Assembly (NCBI GenBank): GCA_030632035.1 | Contig: DAOVJZ010000032.1 | Location: 1 to 10,802, forward strand | DNA length: 10,802 nucleotides | Reading direction: 5' to 3' | Source of the DNA: Granulosicoccaceae bacterium | GTDB taxonomy: Bacteria > Pseudomonadota > Gammaproteobacteria > DAOVJZ01 | Shown: positions 1 through 7,717 of the stretch, piece after piece | How the letters are laid out: each line of letters opens with the position of its first letter | Numbering within the stretch: the stretch's first letter is position 1 | Translations under genes and position numbers: made by a program | The notes under the pieces: model-generated | Database searches by the model: none | The model's input: the letters and a program-made list of their open reading frames with translations, nothing else | Told to the model about the DNA's origin: nothing

Positions 1-4
1 TGCT

Positions 5-1384
5 ATGACACCACGTGGTACCAATCTGAAAGAACGTTCTGATGAACGCTCACTCCACAGTATTGCACCACGCAAGTTTCAGGTATTCACTGAGCGCCAG
101 CTAGACAAGATTGAGCAACTCAAATCTTTACCGGAAGAAATGCGTTTTGAAATGCGTGTTGTAGCGAATGTATTGCCCTTCCGCGTTAATAACTATGTCA
201 TTGAAGAGCTCATAGACTGGAACAATATTCCCGAAGATCCCATGTTCCAGCTTACTTTTCCACAAAAGGGGATGTTGGCTTCTGAAGATTTTGATCGCAT
301 GGCACAACTTTTATTTAATAATGCCAGTCATGAAGAAATTACAGCCATGGCAAAAACCATCCGTAATAAATTGAATCCGCACCCTGCAGGCCAACAACAG
401 ATGAATGTACCCATGTTGAAGGGTACCCCTTTGCCTGGTATGCAACATAAGTATCGTGAAACCGTTTTATTTTTCCCAAGCCAGGGCCAGACTTGTCATT
501 CCTATTGCACTTTTTGTTTCCGTTGGGCACAGTTTATTGGTGACAAGGAATTGCGTTTTTCCTCGAAGGAAGCCAATACATTACATGAGTATCTGATTGC
601 ACATCCGGAAGTCAGCGACCTGTTGATCACCGGTGGTGATCCTATGGTTATGAAGACCAAACATCTGGAAGAATATCTGGCACCATTATTAAGACCGGAA
701 TTCGATCACATACAAACTATTCGTATTGGTACTAAATCACTCACATTTTGGCCACATCGCTATGTGCATGATAAGGACAGTGATGAATTATTAGACTTGC
801 TTAAAAGACTGGTAAAAGCGGGCAAGCATGTTGCTGTTATGGCGCATTATAATCACTGGCATGAAATGGAAACCCCGGTTGCACGTAAGGCAATTAAACG
901 TATTCTGGCCACCGGTGCGGTGATTCGTTCACAGGCACCGCTGTTAAATCATATTAATAATAATGCCAATGACTGGGCTCACATGTGGAAAACACAGGTA
1001 AAGCTCGGCATTATTCCTTATTACATGTTTATGGAACGTGATACCGGTGCGAAACATTATTTTGAAGTCCCCATTGCACAGGCCTGGAATATTTATCGTG
1101 ATGCCATGCAGCAGGTTTCCGGTATTGGTCGTACTGCACGCGGCCCGAGCATGAGCGCTGGTCCCGGCAAGGTAGAAGTACAAGGTATTACCGAAGTTCA
1201 GGGCGAAAAAGTATTTGTCCTGCGTTTTATTCAGGGACGTAATCCTGATTGGGTGCAAAAACCCTTCTTTGCACATTATGATGAAACAGCTACCTGGCTG
1301 GATGATCTCAAGCCTGCTTTTGGAGAAAAGGAATTTTTCTTTGAAAAAGAGTATAAGGAGATGCTATTAGCATCAATGGGGTAG
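5..1384 (+). CDS. KamA-family radical SAM protein (lysine 2,3-aminomutase-like)
   Basis: A 459-residue radical SAM, PLP-dependent aminomutase-type protein. Seen: the cluster motif CxxxCxxC at C164, C168 and C171, followed by FRW; a GGDP motif near residue 210; and a PGK motif whose K389 aligns with the PLP lysine (Lys337) of clostridial lysine 2,3-aminomutase. R173 sits where that enzyme has its carboxylate-binding arginine. The three cluster cysteines are the only cysteines, so the C-terminal zinc site of the clostridial enzyme is absent. The ungapped equivalent of substrate-binding Asp330 is S382, with R376 and R379 nearby. The family moves an amino group between C2 and C3 of an amino acid; here the substrate may not be lysine. 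It is longer than EpmB and lacks visible acetyl-lysine context. The start lies 4 bases from the window edge, so the true start could be upstream. Family call is firm, substrate open. Confidence 0.88.
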   Translation: MTPRGTNLKERSDERSLHSIAPRKFQVFTERQLDKIEQLKSLPEEMRFEMRVVANVLPFRVNNYVIEELIDWNNIPEDPMFQLTFPQKGMLASEDFDRMAQLLFNNASHEEITAMAKTIRNKLNPHPAGQQQMNVPMLKGTPLPGMQHKYRETVLFFPSQGQTCHSYCTFCFRWAQFIGDKELRFSSKEANTLHEYLIAHPEVSDLLITGGDPMVMKTKHLEEYLAPLLRPEFDHIQTIRIGTKSLTFWPHRYVHDKDSDELLDLLKRLVKAGKHVAVMAHYNHWHEMETPVARKAIKRILATGAVIRSQAPLLNHINNNANDWAHMWKTQVKLGIIPYYMFMERDTGAKHYFEVPIAQAWNIYRDAMQQVSGIGRTARGPSMSAGPGKVEVQGITEVQGEKVFVLRFIQGRNPDWVQKPFFAHYDETATWLDDLKPAFGEKEFFFEKEYKEMLLASMG

Positions 1385-1429
1385 GAAAGGTTTGCCGACG
1401 TTGTTGGTGCAGTATGATTTCAAAATGAG

Positions 1430-2029
1430 TTACTTGTTTGTTCGTATCCATACCAGCACTCGATTATTGGCGGGCATTTCATAATCACCAAGTAGAGACA
1501 TCCCCTGTTTCTGTGCCAGCTCATCAAGCGCTTCAAAATCACGTATTCCACTAACCGGATTACGTTCTTTTAGCCATACATCAAAGCGTGTATTGCTTTC
1601 TGATGTAAATTTTCCGTTGTAGTTAAAAGGCCCATAAAGGCAGACTTTTCCGCCTTTATTCAACACACGCCCGATTCCGTTAAACATTTTTTCAACATGG
1701 GACCAGGACATAATGTGGACAGCATTCGCATTAAAGATAGCATCCACACTTATTATCGGCCATTCCGGGCTGGCAACATCAATATCCAATGGAGAACATA
1801 CATTTTCAAGCCCCGCCTCTTCCAGCCACATATTCATACCCGCATGTGTCGATGCAAAATCACTGGTTTGCCAGCGCAGGTGGGGAAGGTGTTTGCCAAA
1901 AAAGACAGCATGTTGGCCAGTACCACTGCTAATCTCAAGTACGTGTTTACGATCAGCAAAAGTATCTCGCAATACTTCCAGGATTACATCGCGATTTTGA
2001 TCACATGATTCAGCATAGGGTTTTTCCAT
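1430..2029 (-). CDS. DUF938 family class I SAM-dependent methyltransferase
   Basis: A 199-residue single-domain protein of the DUF938 family, the bacterial relatives of METTL26. Seen: an N-terminal ESCDQNRDVILEVL segment typical of the family; SAM-binding motif I LEISSGTGQH at residues 31-40; the acidic SDF strand end near 56-58; and a post-motif region with FNANAVHIMSW and YGPFNYNGKFTSESN, strongly family-like. Length matches the family. The fold predicts SAM binding in the cytoplasm, but no substrate is established, so none is proposed. It is convergent with the KamA-like gene (45 bases between stops) and divergent from uvrD. The ATG has no Shine-Dalgarno sequence; a promoter-like pair places the -10 box only 6 bases before it, which may give a leaderless transcript. 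Confidence 0.88.
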   Translation of the reverse strand: MEKPYAESCDQNRDVILEVLRDTFADRKHVLEISSGTGQHAVFFGKHLPHLRWQTSDFASTHAGMNMWLEEAGLENVCSPLDIDVASPEWPIISVDAIFNANAVHIMSWSHVEKMFNGIGRVLNKGGKVCLYGPFNYNGKFTSESNTRFDVWLKERNPVSGIRDFEALDELAQKQGMSLLGDYEMPANNRVLVWIRTNK

Positions 2030-2035
2030 GAATTA

Positions 2036-2064
2036 AATGTAATGAAATAATAACCAGTTATCAA
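2036..2064 (-). promoter_or_regulatory. Candidate sigma-70 promoter for the DUF938 gene
   Basis: On the minus strand, TTGATA (2064-2059, five of six to consensus) is followed after exactly 17 bases by TACATT (2041-2036, four of six). Transcription would begin close to the A of the ATG at 2029, implying little or no leader. No purine-rich ribosome site is seen in between. Prediction by eye only. Confidence 0.4.
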
Positions 2065-2096
2065 TATTACAGATTTTACGGTTTTAGTCTGGCTTC

Positions 2097-2105
2097 TGTT
2101 AGAAT
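2097..2105 (+). promoter_or_regulatory. Candidate extended -10 promoter for uvrD
   Basis: TGTTAGAAT is an extended -10 element (TGn plus TAGAAT, five of six to consensus). No good -35 lies at 16-18 bases; TTTACG at 2075-2080 is 19 bases away. Its end is 6 bases before the uvrD ATG at 2112, so the start site would fall at or next to the start codon. No LexA-type CTGT-N8-ACAG box is seen, unlike E. coli uvrD. Confidence 0.4.
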
Positions 2106-2111
2106 ACTTCC

Positions 2112-4292
2112 ATGGATGTTTCTCATATTCTCGACCCGTTAAATGATGCCCAACGTGAGGCAGTCAGCGCACAGGATCAAAATTTATTGATTATTGCTGG
2201 TGCGGGTAGTGGTAAAACCCGTGTTTTGACCCATCGCATTGCCTGGATGGTACAGGTGGAGGGAACTTCTCCTTATGGCATTTTGGCAGTGACCTTTACC
2301 AACAAGGCTGCCGCCGAGATGCGTGGTCGTATTGAACATTTGATGGGTGCTCCGGCTGGGGGTATGTGGGTTGGGACATTTCATGGAATTGCCCATCGTT
2401 TGTTAAGGGCGCATTGGCAAGAGGCCAATTTGCCCAAGACTTTTCAGATTCTGGACAGTGACGATCAATATCGTGTCATCAAGCGAATACTGAAATCACT
2501 GGATCTGGATGAATCACAGTATGCACCACGAGAAGCACAGTGGTTTATTAATGCCAAAAAGGATGAAGGACTGCGTGCAGATAAATTACATGATAACGGC
2601 GATCATCACCTGCATGAATTAATCCGTATATACAAGATATATGAAGAGCAATGTCAGCGTGGTGGAATGGTCGATTTTGCTGAATTGTTACTACGCACGC
2701 ATGAATTGCTCAATAACGTTCCATCCGTGCTGGAACAGTATCGTCGACGTTTTAGCAAGATTCTGGTTGATGAATTTCAGGATACCAATACCATTCAATA
2801 CAGTTTGTTAAAGCTCCTGGCTGGAAATGAAAGCAGTATGTTTGCAGTCGGTGATGATGATCAATCTATTTATGGCTGGCGTGGTGCAAAAATAGAAAAC
2901 ATTCATCAGTATAATCGTGATTTTGCGAATGTACGCACAGTTCGTCTGGAACAAAATTATCGTTCAACAAAAACTATTCTTGGTGCATCTAATGCCTTAA
3001 TTTCAAATAACTCTGATCGTTTAGGCAAGGAGTTGTGGACAGATGGTAGTGAAGGCGATCTGATTACTGTCTATACAGCATTTAATGAACGTGATGAGGC
3101 CAATTTTGTAATACAACAGATTACAAAATGGATGGATGAAGGTAACCCACGTAATGAATCCGCCATTCTTTATCGTTCTAACGCACAATCACGAGTATTT
3201 GAAGAAGCATTAATACGCCAGAGAATTCCCTATCGTGTTTATGGTGGCCTGCGCTTTTTTGAACGTATGGAAATTAAAGATGCATTGGCCTACATGCGAT
3301 TGATTGCAAATCGTGATGATGACGCTTCATTTGAACGTGTTGTGAATACACCAACGCGTGGTATCGGACAACGTACATTAGAAATACTAAGAGCGACAGC
3401 CAATGAAAATAAAAAATCGTTATGGCAGGCCGCTGTTATTATTATGGAAAATAAATTACTGCCTGCACGAGCAGCCACAGCACTGCATGCATTTTTAGTT
3501 TTAATTAATGATATGTCAAAAGGTAGTGATAACCTGCCTTTGCATGAGTTGGCTGAACAGACTATTGAAAGTAGTGGCTTAAAAGAACATTTTAAAAAAG
3601 AAAAAGGCGAAAAAGGCAGTGCCCGCATAGAAAACCTGGATGAATTAATCACCGCCGCACGTTCTTTTATTCAAAGTGAGGAAGAAGCAGACCTTGATCC
3701 ATTATCTGCCTTTTTGTCGCATGCATCATTGGAGGCAGGAGAACAGCAGGGCAGTGAATGGGAAGATTGTGTTCAACTCATGACATTGCATTCTGCCAAG
3801 GGACTTGAATTTGATACCGTATTTTTATGCGGGGTCGAAGAAGGACTGTTCCCTCACCAACGTTCTGTTGATGAGCCAGGACGTCTGGAAGAAGAGAGAC
3901 GTCTTTGTTATGTCGGCATGACACGTGCCAAGAAACATTTATTTATTAGTCATGCAGAAATGCGTCGTTTGCATGGTAGCGATAATTATTGCACGCCATC
4001 CCGTTTTATAAGCGAAATACCAAAAGAATATGTAAATGAAGTTCGCCCGATGACTTCGATGACACCAAGTTATAACCATAAGACTAAGGCAAAACCATCA
4101 TCGGCTATCAAGATAGAAGTAGAAATTACAGATGGTTTAAAATTGGGACAACGTGTTACCCATGCCAAGTTTGGTGAAGGTGTGATTGTTAATTATGAAG
4201 GTCATGGTTCACATGCGCGAGTGCAGGTGAATTTTAATCATGCTGGAAGCAAATGGCTGGTGGCAGCGTACGCAAATCTGGCAACGGTATGA
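2112..4292 (+). CDS. uvrD: DNA helicase II UvrD
   Basis: A 726-residue superfamily 1A 3'-to-5' helicase that unwinds DNA in nucleotide excision repair (removing UvrC and the cut oligonucleotide) and methyl-directed mismatch repair. Seen: Walker A AGAGSGKT at 29-36; motif Ia AVTFTNKAA; Walker B DEFQDT from D220; motif III GDDDQSIYGWRGA from 247; motif IV LEQNYRST; motif V TLHSAKGLEF near 558; motif VI VGMTRA with R605. Several of these fall at the same numbers as in E. coli UvrD (720 residues), as I recall that sequence. The C-terminal KLGQRV-HAKFGEG-KWLVAAYA block is the UvrD Tudor-like domain that separates it from Rep and PcrA. The start MDVSHILDPLNDAQREAV matches the E. coli N-terminus, which fixes the ATG although no Shine-Dalgarno is present. 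The few extra residues lie in the linker around 640-680. Confidence 0.97.
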   Translation: MDVSHILDPLNDAQREAVSAQDQNLLIIAGAGSGKTRVLTHRIAWMVQVEGTSPYGILAVTFTNKAAAEMRGRIEHLMGAPAGGMWVGTFHGIAHRLLRAHWQEANLPKTFQILDSDDQYRVIKRILKSLDLDESQYAPREAQWFINAKKDEGLRADKLHDNGDHHLHELIRIYKIYEEQCQRGGMVDFAELLLRTHELLNNVPSVLEQYRRRFSKILVDEFQDTNTIQYSLLKLLAGNESSMFAVGDDDQSIYGWRGAKIENIHQYNRDFANVRTVRLEQNYRSTKTILGASNALISNNSDRLGKELWTDGSEGDLITVYTAFNERDEANFVIQQITKWMDEGNPRNESAILYRSNAQSRVFEEALIRQRIPYRVYGGLRFFERMEIKDALAYMRLIANRDDDASFERVVNTPTRGIGQRTLEILRATANENKKSLWQAAVIIMENKLLPARAATALHAFLVLINDMSKGSDNLPLHELAEQTIESSGLKEHFKKEKGEKGSARIENLDELITAARSFIQSEEEADLDPLSAFLSHASLEAGEQQGSEWEDCVQLMTLHSAKGLEFDTVFLCGVEEGLFPHQRSVDEPGRLEEERRLCYVGMTRAKKHLFISHAEMRRLHGSDNYCTPSRFISEIPKEYVNEVRPMTSMTPSYNHKTKAKPSSAIKIEVEITDGLKLGQRVTHAKFGEGVIVNYEGHGSHARVQVNFNHAGSKWLVAAYANLATV

Positions 4293-4320
4293 TTTCATTC
4301 TGAGTTAGAACAAAAAATTC

Positions 4321-4326
4321 AAGGAG
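4321..4326 (+). promoter_or_regulatory. Shine-Dalgarno of the TRAP binding-protein gene
   Basis: AAGGAG lies six bases before the ATG at 4333. It is among the strongest ribosome sites in the window and supports that start. The 40-base gap after uvrD shows no terminator, so read-through from uvrD is possible, though high expression of a binding protein would usually need its own promoter. Confidence 0.75.
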
Positions 4327-4332
4327 CTAAAC

Positions 4333-5409
4333 ATGAAACGCCGTGACTTTGTTAAAGGAATAGGTGCAGGCGCATTAGCAACAGGCAGTCTGTTGACGGA
4401 TTCGGTTAATGCAAAGTCGAAAATAAAATGGAAAATGGTAACAACCTGGCCCAAGAATTTTCCTGGTTTGGGCACAGGTGCTAATTTTCTGGCCAAGACT
4501 ATTGGTGAAATGAGCGGCGGCCGTATGGAAGTGAAGGTATATGGTGCCAAGGAAATCGTGCCTGCCTTTGAATCCTTTGATGCAGTTTCACGCGGTATCG
4601 CCGAGATGGGTCATGGTGCCTCTTATTACTGGAAAGGAAAATCAGAAGCGGCTCAATTTTTTGCTGCTGTTCCTTTTGGTTTAACAGCACAGGAAATGAA
4701 CAGCTGGTTGTATCACGGTGGTGGCATGGAGTTATGGCGTGAGGTTTATGCACCATTCAATTTGATTCCGGCAGCGGCTGGTAATACGGGTGTACAAATG
4801 GCAGGCTGGTTTAATAAAGAAATTAAATCGTTGAATGATCTGAAAGGATTAAAGATGCGCATTCCCGGCCTGGGTGGGGAAGTGTTGAAACGTGCCGGTG
4901 GTACACCCGTGAGTTTACCGGGCGGTGAATTGTTTACTTCACTGAAATCAGGCGCGATTGATGCAACTGAATGGGTAGGCCCTTATAATGATCTGGCCTT
5001 TGGTTTATACAAGGCGGCCAAATATTATTATTACCCTGGCTGGCATGAACCGGGAACAACACTGGAAACGTTTATTAATAAAAAGGCATTTAATGCCTTG
5101 CCAGACGATTTACAAACTATTGTACTGAATGCTTGCCGTGTTGCTAATCAGGATATGTTGGCAGAATATACAGCAAGAAATAATAAGGCACTCCACACAC
5201 TGGTAAACAAACACAAAGTAAAACTTAGAAAACTGCCTGATGAAGTATTGTTGAAATTACGTGCCTTATCAGATGAAGTCGTGGCTGAGATTGCACAAAA
5301 AGACCCTGTTTCAAAAAAGGTATTCAGTTCATTTACCGGGTTTCGCAAGCAGGTTATTGAATGGCACAAGATTTCAGAACATGCTTATATGAATGCAAGA
5401 TCGCTTTAA
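4333..5409 (+). CDS. TRAP transporter solute-binding protein, TakP-like (DctP family)
   Basis: A 358-residue periplasmic receptor for a tripartite ATP-independent transporter. The N-terminus KRRDFVKG followed by a small-residue hydrophobic stretch is a Tat signal, with likely cleavage after VNA at residue 27. The body has the DctP fold and most resembles the TakP/FcbT1 branch (2-oxo acids, lactate, mannitol, chloroaromatics). Seen: Q155, the R176 of LKMRIPG, and E213-W214 in the TEWVGPYND motif. From memory, these correspond to the carboxylate- and sodium-binding Gln154, Arg175 and Glu214-Trp215 of Rhodobacter sphaeroides TakP, so a 2-oxo acid or similar carboxylate bound with a metal ion is likely. 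Its permease partners are probably dctQ and dctM on the opposite strand downstream; no other TRAP binding protein is in the window. Substrate within this branch is uncertain. Confidence 0.92.
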   Translation: MKRRDFVKGIGAGALATGSLLTDSVNAKSKIKWKMVTTWPKNFPGLGTGANFLAKTIGEMSGGRMEVKVYGAKEIVPAFESFDAVSRGIAEMGHGASYYWKGKSEAAQFFAAVPFGLTAQEMNSWLYHGGGMELWREVYAPFNLIPAAAGNTGVQMAGWFNKEIKSLNDLKGLKMRIPGLGGEVLKRAGGTPVSLPGGELFTSLKSGAIDATEWVGPYNDLAFGLYKAAKYYYYPGWHEPGTTLETFINKKAFNALPDDLQTIVLNACRVANQDMLAEYTARNNKALHTLVNKHKVKLRKLPDEVLLKLRALSDEVVAEIAQKDPVSKKVFSSFTGFRKQVIEWHKISEHAYMNARSL

Positions 5410-5412
5410 AAC

Positions 5413-5440
5413 TTGAAGATTCCGGTTTTATGTCGATACT
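5413..5440 (+). promoter_or_regulatory. Weak promoter-like pair before the MinD-like gene
   Basis: TTGAAG (5413-5418) and GATACT (5435-5440) are 16 bases apart, each four of six to consensus. They lie in the 72-base gap after the TRAP binding-protein gene, which shows no terminator. Weak prediction; the ATPase gene may instead be read through from upstream. Confidence 0.25.
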
Positions 5441-5481
5441 AGACTTATAAGAACAGATTATTGCTGGAAATGGATTAGACA

Positions 5482-6324
5482 ATGGTTAAAAACAACCCAG
5501 GGGATAAAAAAACCGATATTGCACGCGTTATCGCTATAACATCTGGTGATAAAGAGGTCGGAAAAACCAGCATTGCTGTTTCATTTGCAATCGTTCTGGC
5601 CAATCTTGGTAACCGTGTTACCTTGCTTGATATGAATCCCAGCTCAACAGGCGTCAATATGTTGATGAATATAGAGCCTGAACATAATCTAGGTCATATT
5701 TTAAATGAAGGAAAAAGTCTGGATTCTGTCATAACCAGAACACCGTATAGTGTTGGTGTGATTCATGGTATGTCCAGGGATGATTCATTAACCGATTTAT
5801 CGGAACAACAAAAAGAAAACCTGTCCAAGGCAATGGGTGAGCTGTGCCACAGTAATGACTATATCATTATTGATACAAAGGCCGGCGAATCCCATGCTGC
5901 TACAATTTTAACCAAAGCAGCAGATGAAGTTATAGTCGTGACTACAACAAAGCCAGATGCCGTTGTTGATGCCTATGCAGCAATTAAACTGATCAAACAG
6001 AATACACCTGATATGATTACTCATTTGATTATAAATAAGGCAGAGAGTGAAAAAGCGGCAACGGCAACCATGAATAGGCTGGAGAAAATTGCCGAACAAT
6101 TTATGCATGGTCATCTTGAAGATGATGGTTTTATACCACTGGATAACTCTGTGATGAAGGCAGAGGCACACCATCAGCCATTTGTTATTTATGATCCGGC
6201 AGGTGTTGCATCTCAGGCATTGACGGGTATAACTAACATTATTATTAACAGACACACCTCTCCCATTAGTTATGTGAAAGGGCAACAGGACGGATTTTTT
6301 GTTCGCTTAAAACGTGATCTTTAA
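5482..6324 (+). CDS. Divergent MinD/FlhG-like (ParA superfamily) ATPase
   Basis: A 280-residue deviant-Walker P-loop ATPase. Closest by motif style to FlhG/FleN: IIDTKAGES (D131) resembles the FlhG IDTGAGIS motif, and VVTTTKPDAVVDAYAAIKLI resembles VVTTPEPTAITDAYALIK. Departures: the P-loop reads SGDKEVGKTS (21-30) where FlhG has SGKGGVGKT, so the signature lysine position is D23, with K24 beside it; and LLDMNPSS has N52 where MinD and FlhG have the second aspartate (MinD Asp40). P-loop K28 and T29 are intact. No N-terminal DQAxxLR motif of FlhG is present. The last 11 residues, DGFFVRLKRDL, resemble the MinD membrane-targeting helix. No flagellar or min genes are nearby; it follows a TRAP receptor gene and abuts dctM tail to tail. 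Only a poor ribosome site (GGA) precedes the ATG; the upstream in-frame ATG at 5470 runs into a stop. Role unknown: a spatial or regulatory ATPase is inference. Confidence 0.8.
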   Translation: MVKNNPGDKKTDIARVIAITSGDKEVGKTSIAVSFAIVLANLGNRVTLLDMNPSSTGVNMLMNIEPEHNLGHILNEGKSLDSVITRTPYSVGVIHGMSRDDSLTDLSEQQKENLSKAMGELCHSNDYIIIDTKAGESHAATILTKAADEVIVVTTTKPDAVVDAYAAIKLIKQNTPDMITHLIINKAESEKAATATMNRLEKIAEQFMHGHLEDDGFIPLDNSVMKAEAHHQPFVIYDPAGVASQALTGITNIIINRHTSPISYVKGQQDGFFVRLKRDL

Positions 6325-7710
6325 TTATTGTCCATAAACAATATCAGGCAACCAGGTAGCCAGAGAAGGCCAGGTAGCCAGCATGCCTAGAGCAATCAAC
6401 TGAATTCCTATAAAAGGTATTACACCTTTGTAAATTTGAATAGTCGTCACTTCTGGTGGAGCAACGCCACGAAGATAAAAGAGTGCAAATCCAAAGGGTG
6501 GTGTTAAAAAGGATGTTTGCAAGTTAATAGCAATCATAATACCTAACCAAACCGGGTCAATATCCATTGCCAATAGTATCGGACCAACAATGGGCACAAC
6601 AACAAATGTGATTTCAATAAAGTCCAGAATAAAACCCAGTAAAAAAATAACAATCATTACAACAAGCAGTGCCCCAAACTCTTCACCTGGCAGGTTGGTT
6701 AAAAGTTCACGTACAGTTTCATCGCCACCAAAACCGCGAAAAACCAGCGAAAATATAGAGGCCCCAATAAAGATCATAAACACCATGCTTGTAACATTGG
6801 TGGTAGAACGCATGACATCTCTTAATATTTGAATAGAAAATTGTTTTTGACTAATCGCAAGAATAATGGCACCAACTGCACCAACTGATGCTGCTTCTGT
6901 TGGAGTAGCATAACCGGCGATTATAGATCCCAATACAGCGAAAATAAGTAACAAGGGTGGTAGTAAAACCTTTATTGCCTGGATATAAAGAGAAGCTCCC
7001 TTGAAGGTATTGCGTTCATCTTCAGGAATAGCAGGTACCTGTTCTGGCTTGAAAATGGCAACAAAAACCATCCATGCGATATAAAGCCCAACCAGGATAA
7101 GTCCGGGAATAATGGCACCGAGAAACAGATCGCCAACGGAAACCGTATCAGGAGAAAAAATGCCCATATCCAGTTGTGCCTGTTGATAGGCTGAAGAAAG
7201 TACGTCACCTAACAGAACCAGAATAATGGAAGGTGGAATAATTTGTCCCAATGTACCCGATGCACAAATGGTGCCGGTAGCAATACCGGGATGATAATTA
7301 CGCCGCAGCATGGTGGGTAATGACAGTAAACCCATAGTAACAACAGTGGCACCAACAATGCCGGTACTGGCGGCCAGCAACATGCCGACAATAATCACTG
7401 AAATACCAAGTCCACCGCGCATGGATCCAAACATCATGGCCATGGTGTCTAACAGGTTTTCTGCAACACGTGAACGTTCAAGCATAATACCCATGAATAC
7501 GAACAAGGGCACAGCAATCAGAGTTGTATTGGTCATAATGCCGAACAAACGATTAGGCAAGGCTTGCAAGAAGCTGTGATCAAACGTTCCGGTCATGTCA
7601 CCGATAAAGGCAAAGGCAAGTGCTACTCCTGCTAATGTGAAGGCAACTGGATAGCCAGCAAGTAATACAACACATACCGTGAAAAATAATAATAAGGGTA
7701 TATATTCCAT
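6325..7710 (-). CDS. dctM: TRAP transporter large permease subunit (DctM family)
   Basis: A 461-residue inner-membrane protein that carries the sodium-driven transport step of the TRAP importer. Almost the whole chain is hydrophobic, consistent with about a dozen membrane segments. Family motifs seen: AGYPVAFTLAG near the N-terminus, GIVGATVVTMGLLSLPTML (117-134), SGTLGQIIPPSI (151-162), YATPTEAASVGAVGA (267-281) and FLTPPFGFALFYLRG near the C-terminus. I start it at the ATG at 7710 (MEYIPLL, typical for the family). An in-frame TTG at 7740 would add ten basic, non-family residues and overlap dctQ. With the ATG, dctQ and dctM are 7 bases apart and translational coupling is likely; the AAGGA upstream is rather far (about 14 bases). 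The stop abuts that of the MinD-like gene. Confidence 0.95.
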   Translation of the reverse strand: MEYIPLLLFFTVCVVLLAGYPVAFTLAGVALAFAFIGDMTGTFDHSFLQALPNRLFGIMTNTTLIAVPLFVFMGIMLERSRVAENLLDTMAMMFGSMRGGLGISVIIVGMLLAASTGIVGATVVTMGLLSLPTMLRRNYHPGIATGTICASGTLGQIIPPSIILVLLGDVLSSAYQQAQLDMGIFSPDTVSVGDLFLGAIIPGLILVGLYIAWMVFVAIFKPEQVPAIPEDERNTFKGASLYIQAIKVLLPPLLLIFAVLGSIIAGYATPTEAASVGAVGAIILAISQKQFSIQILRDVMRSTTNVTSMVFMIFIGASIFSLVFRGFGGDETVRELLTNLPGEEFGALLVVMIVIFLLGFILDFIEITFVVVPIVGPILLAMDIDPVWLGIMIAINLQTSFLTPPFGFALFYLRGVAPPEVTTIQIYKGVIPFIGIQLIALGMLATWPSLATWLPDIVYGQ

Positions 7711-7717
7711 TATGAAT

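Noticed and set aside
944..1276. 110-residue minus-strand open frame inside the KamA-like gene
   Set aside because: It overlaps a well-conserved gene in full, shows no domain and no ribosome site; the same applies to the other overlapping frames within uvrD, dctM, thrB and the ATPase gene.
1385..1429. Hairpin GCCGAC-GTT-GTTGGT as a terminator between the KamA-like and DUF938 genes
   Set aside because: The six-pair stem needs two G-U pairs and no T-run follows on either strand.
2030..2111. LexA (SOS) box upstream of uvrD
   Set aside because: A CTGT occurs but not CTGT-N8-ACAG with matching spacing, so SOS control as in E. coli is not supported.
5482..6324. Naming the ATPase flhG/fleN or minD
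   Set aside because: Key residues differ, the FlhG activation motif is missing, and there are no flagellar, minC or minE genes nearby.
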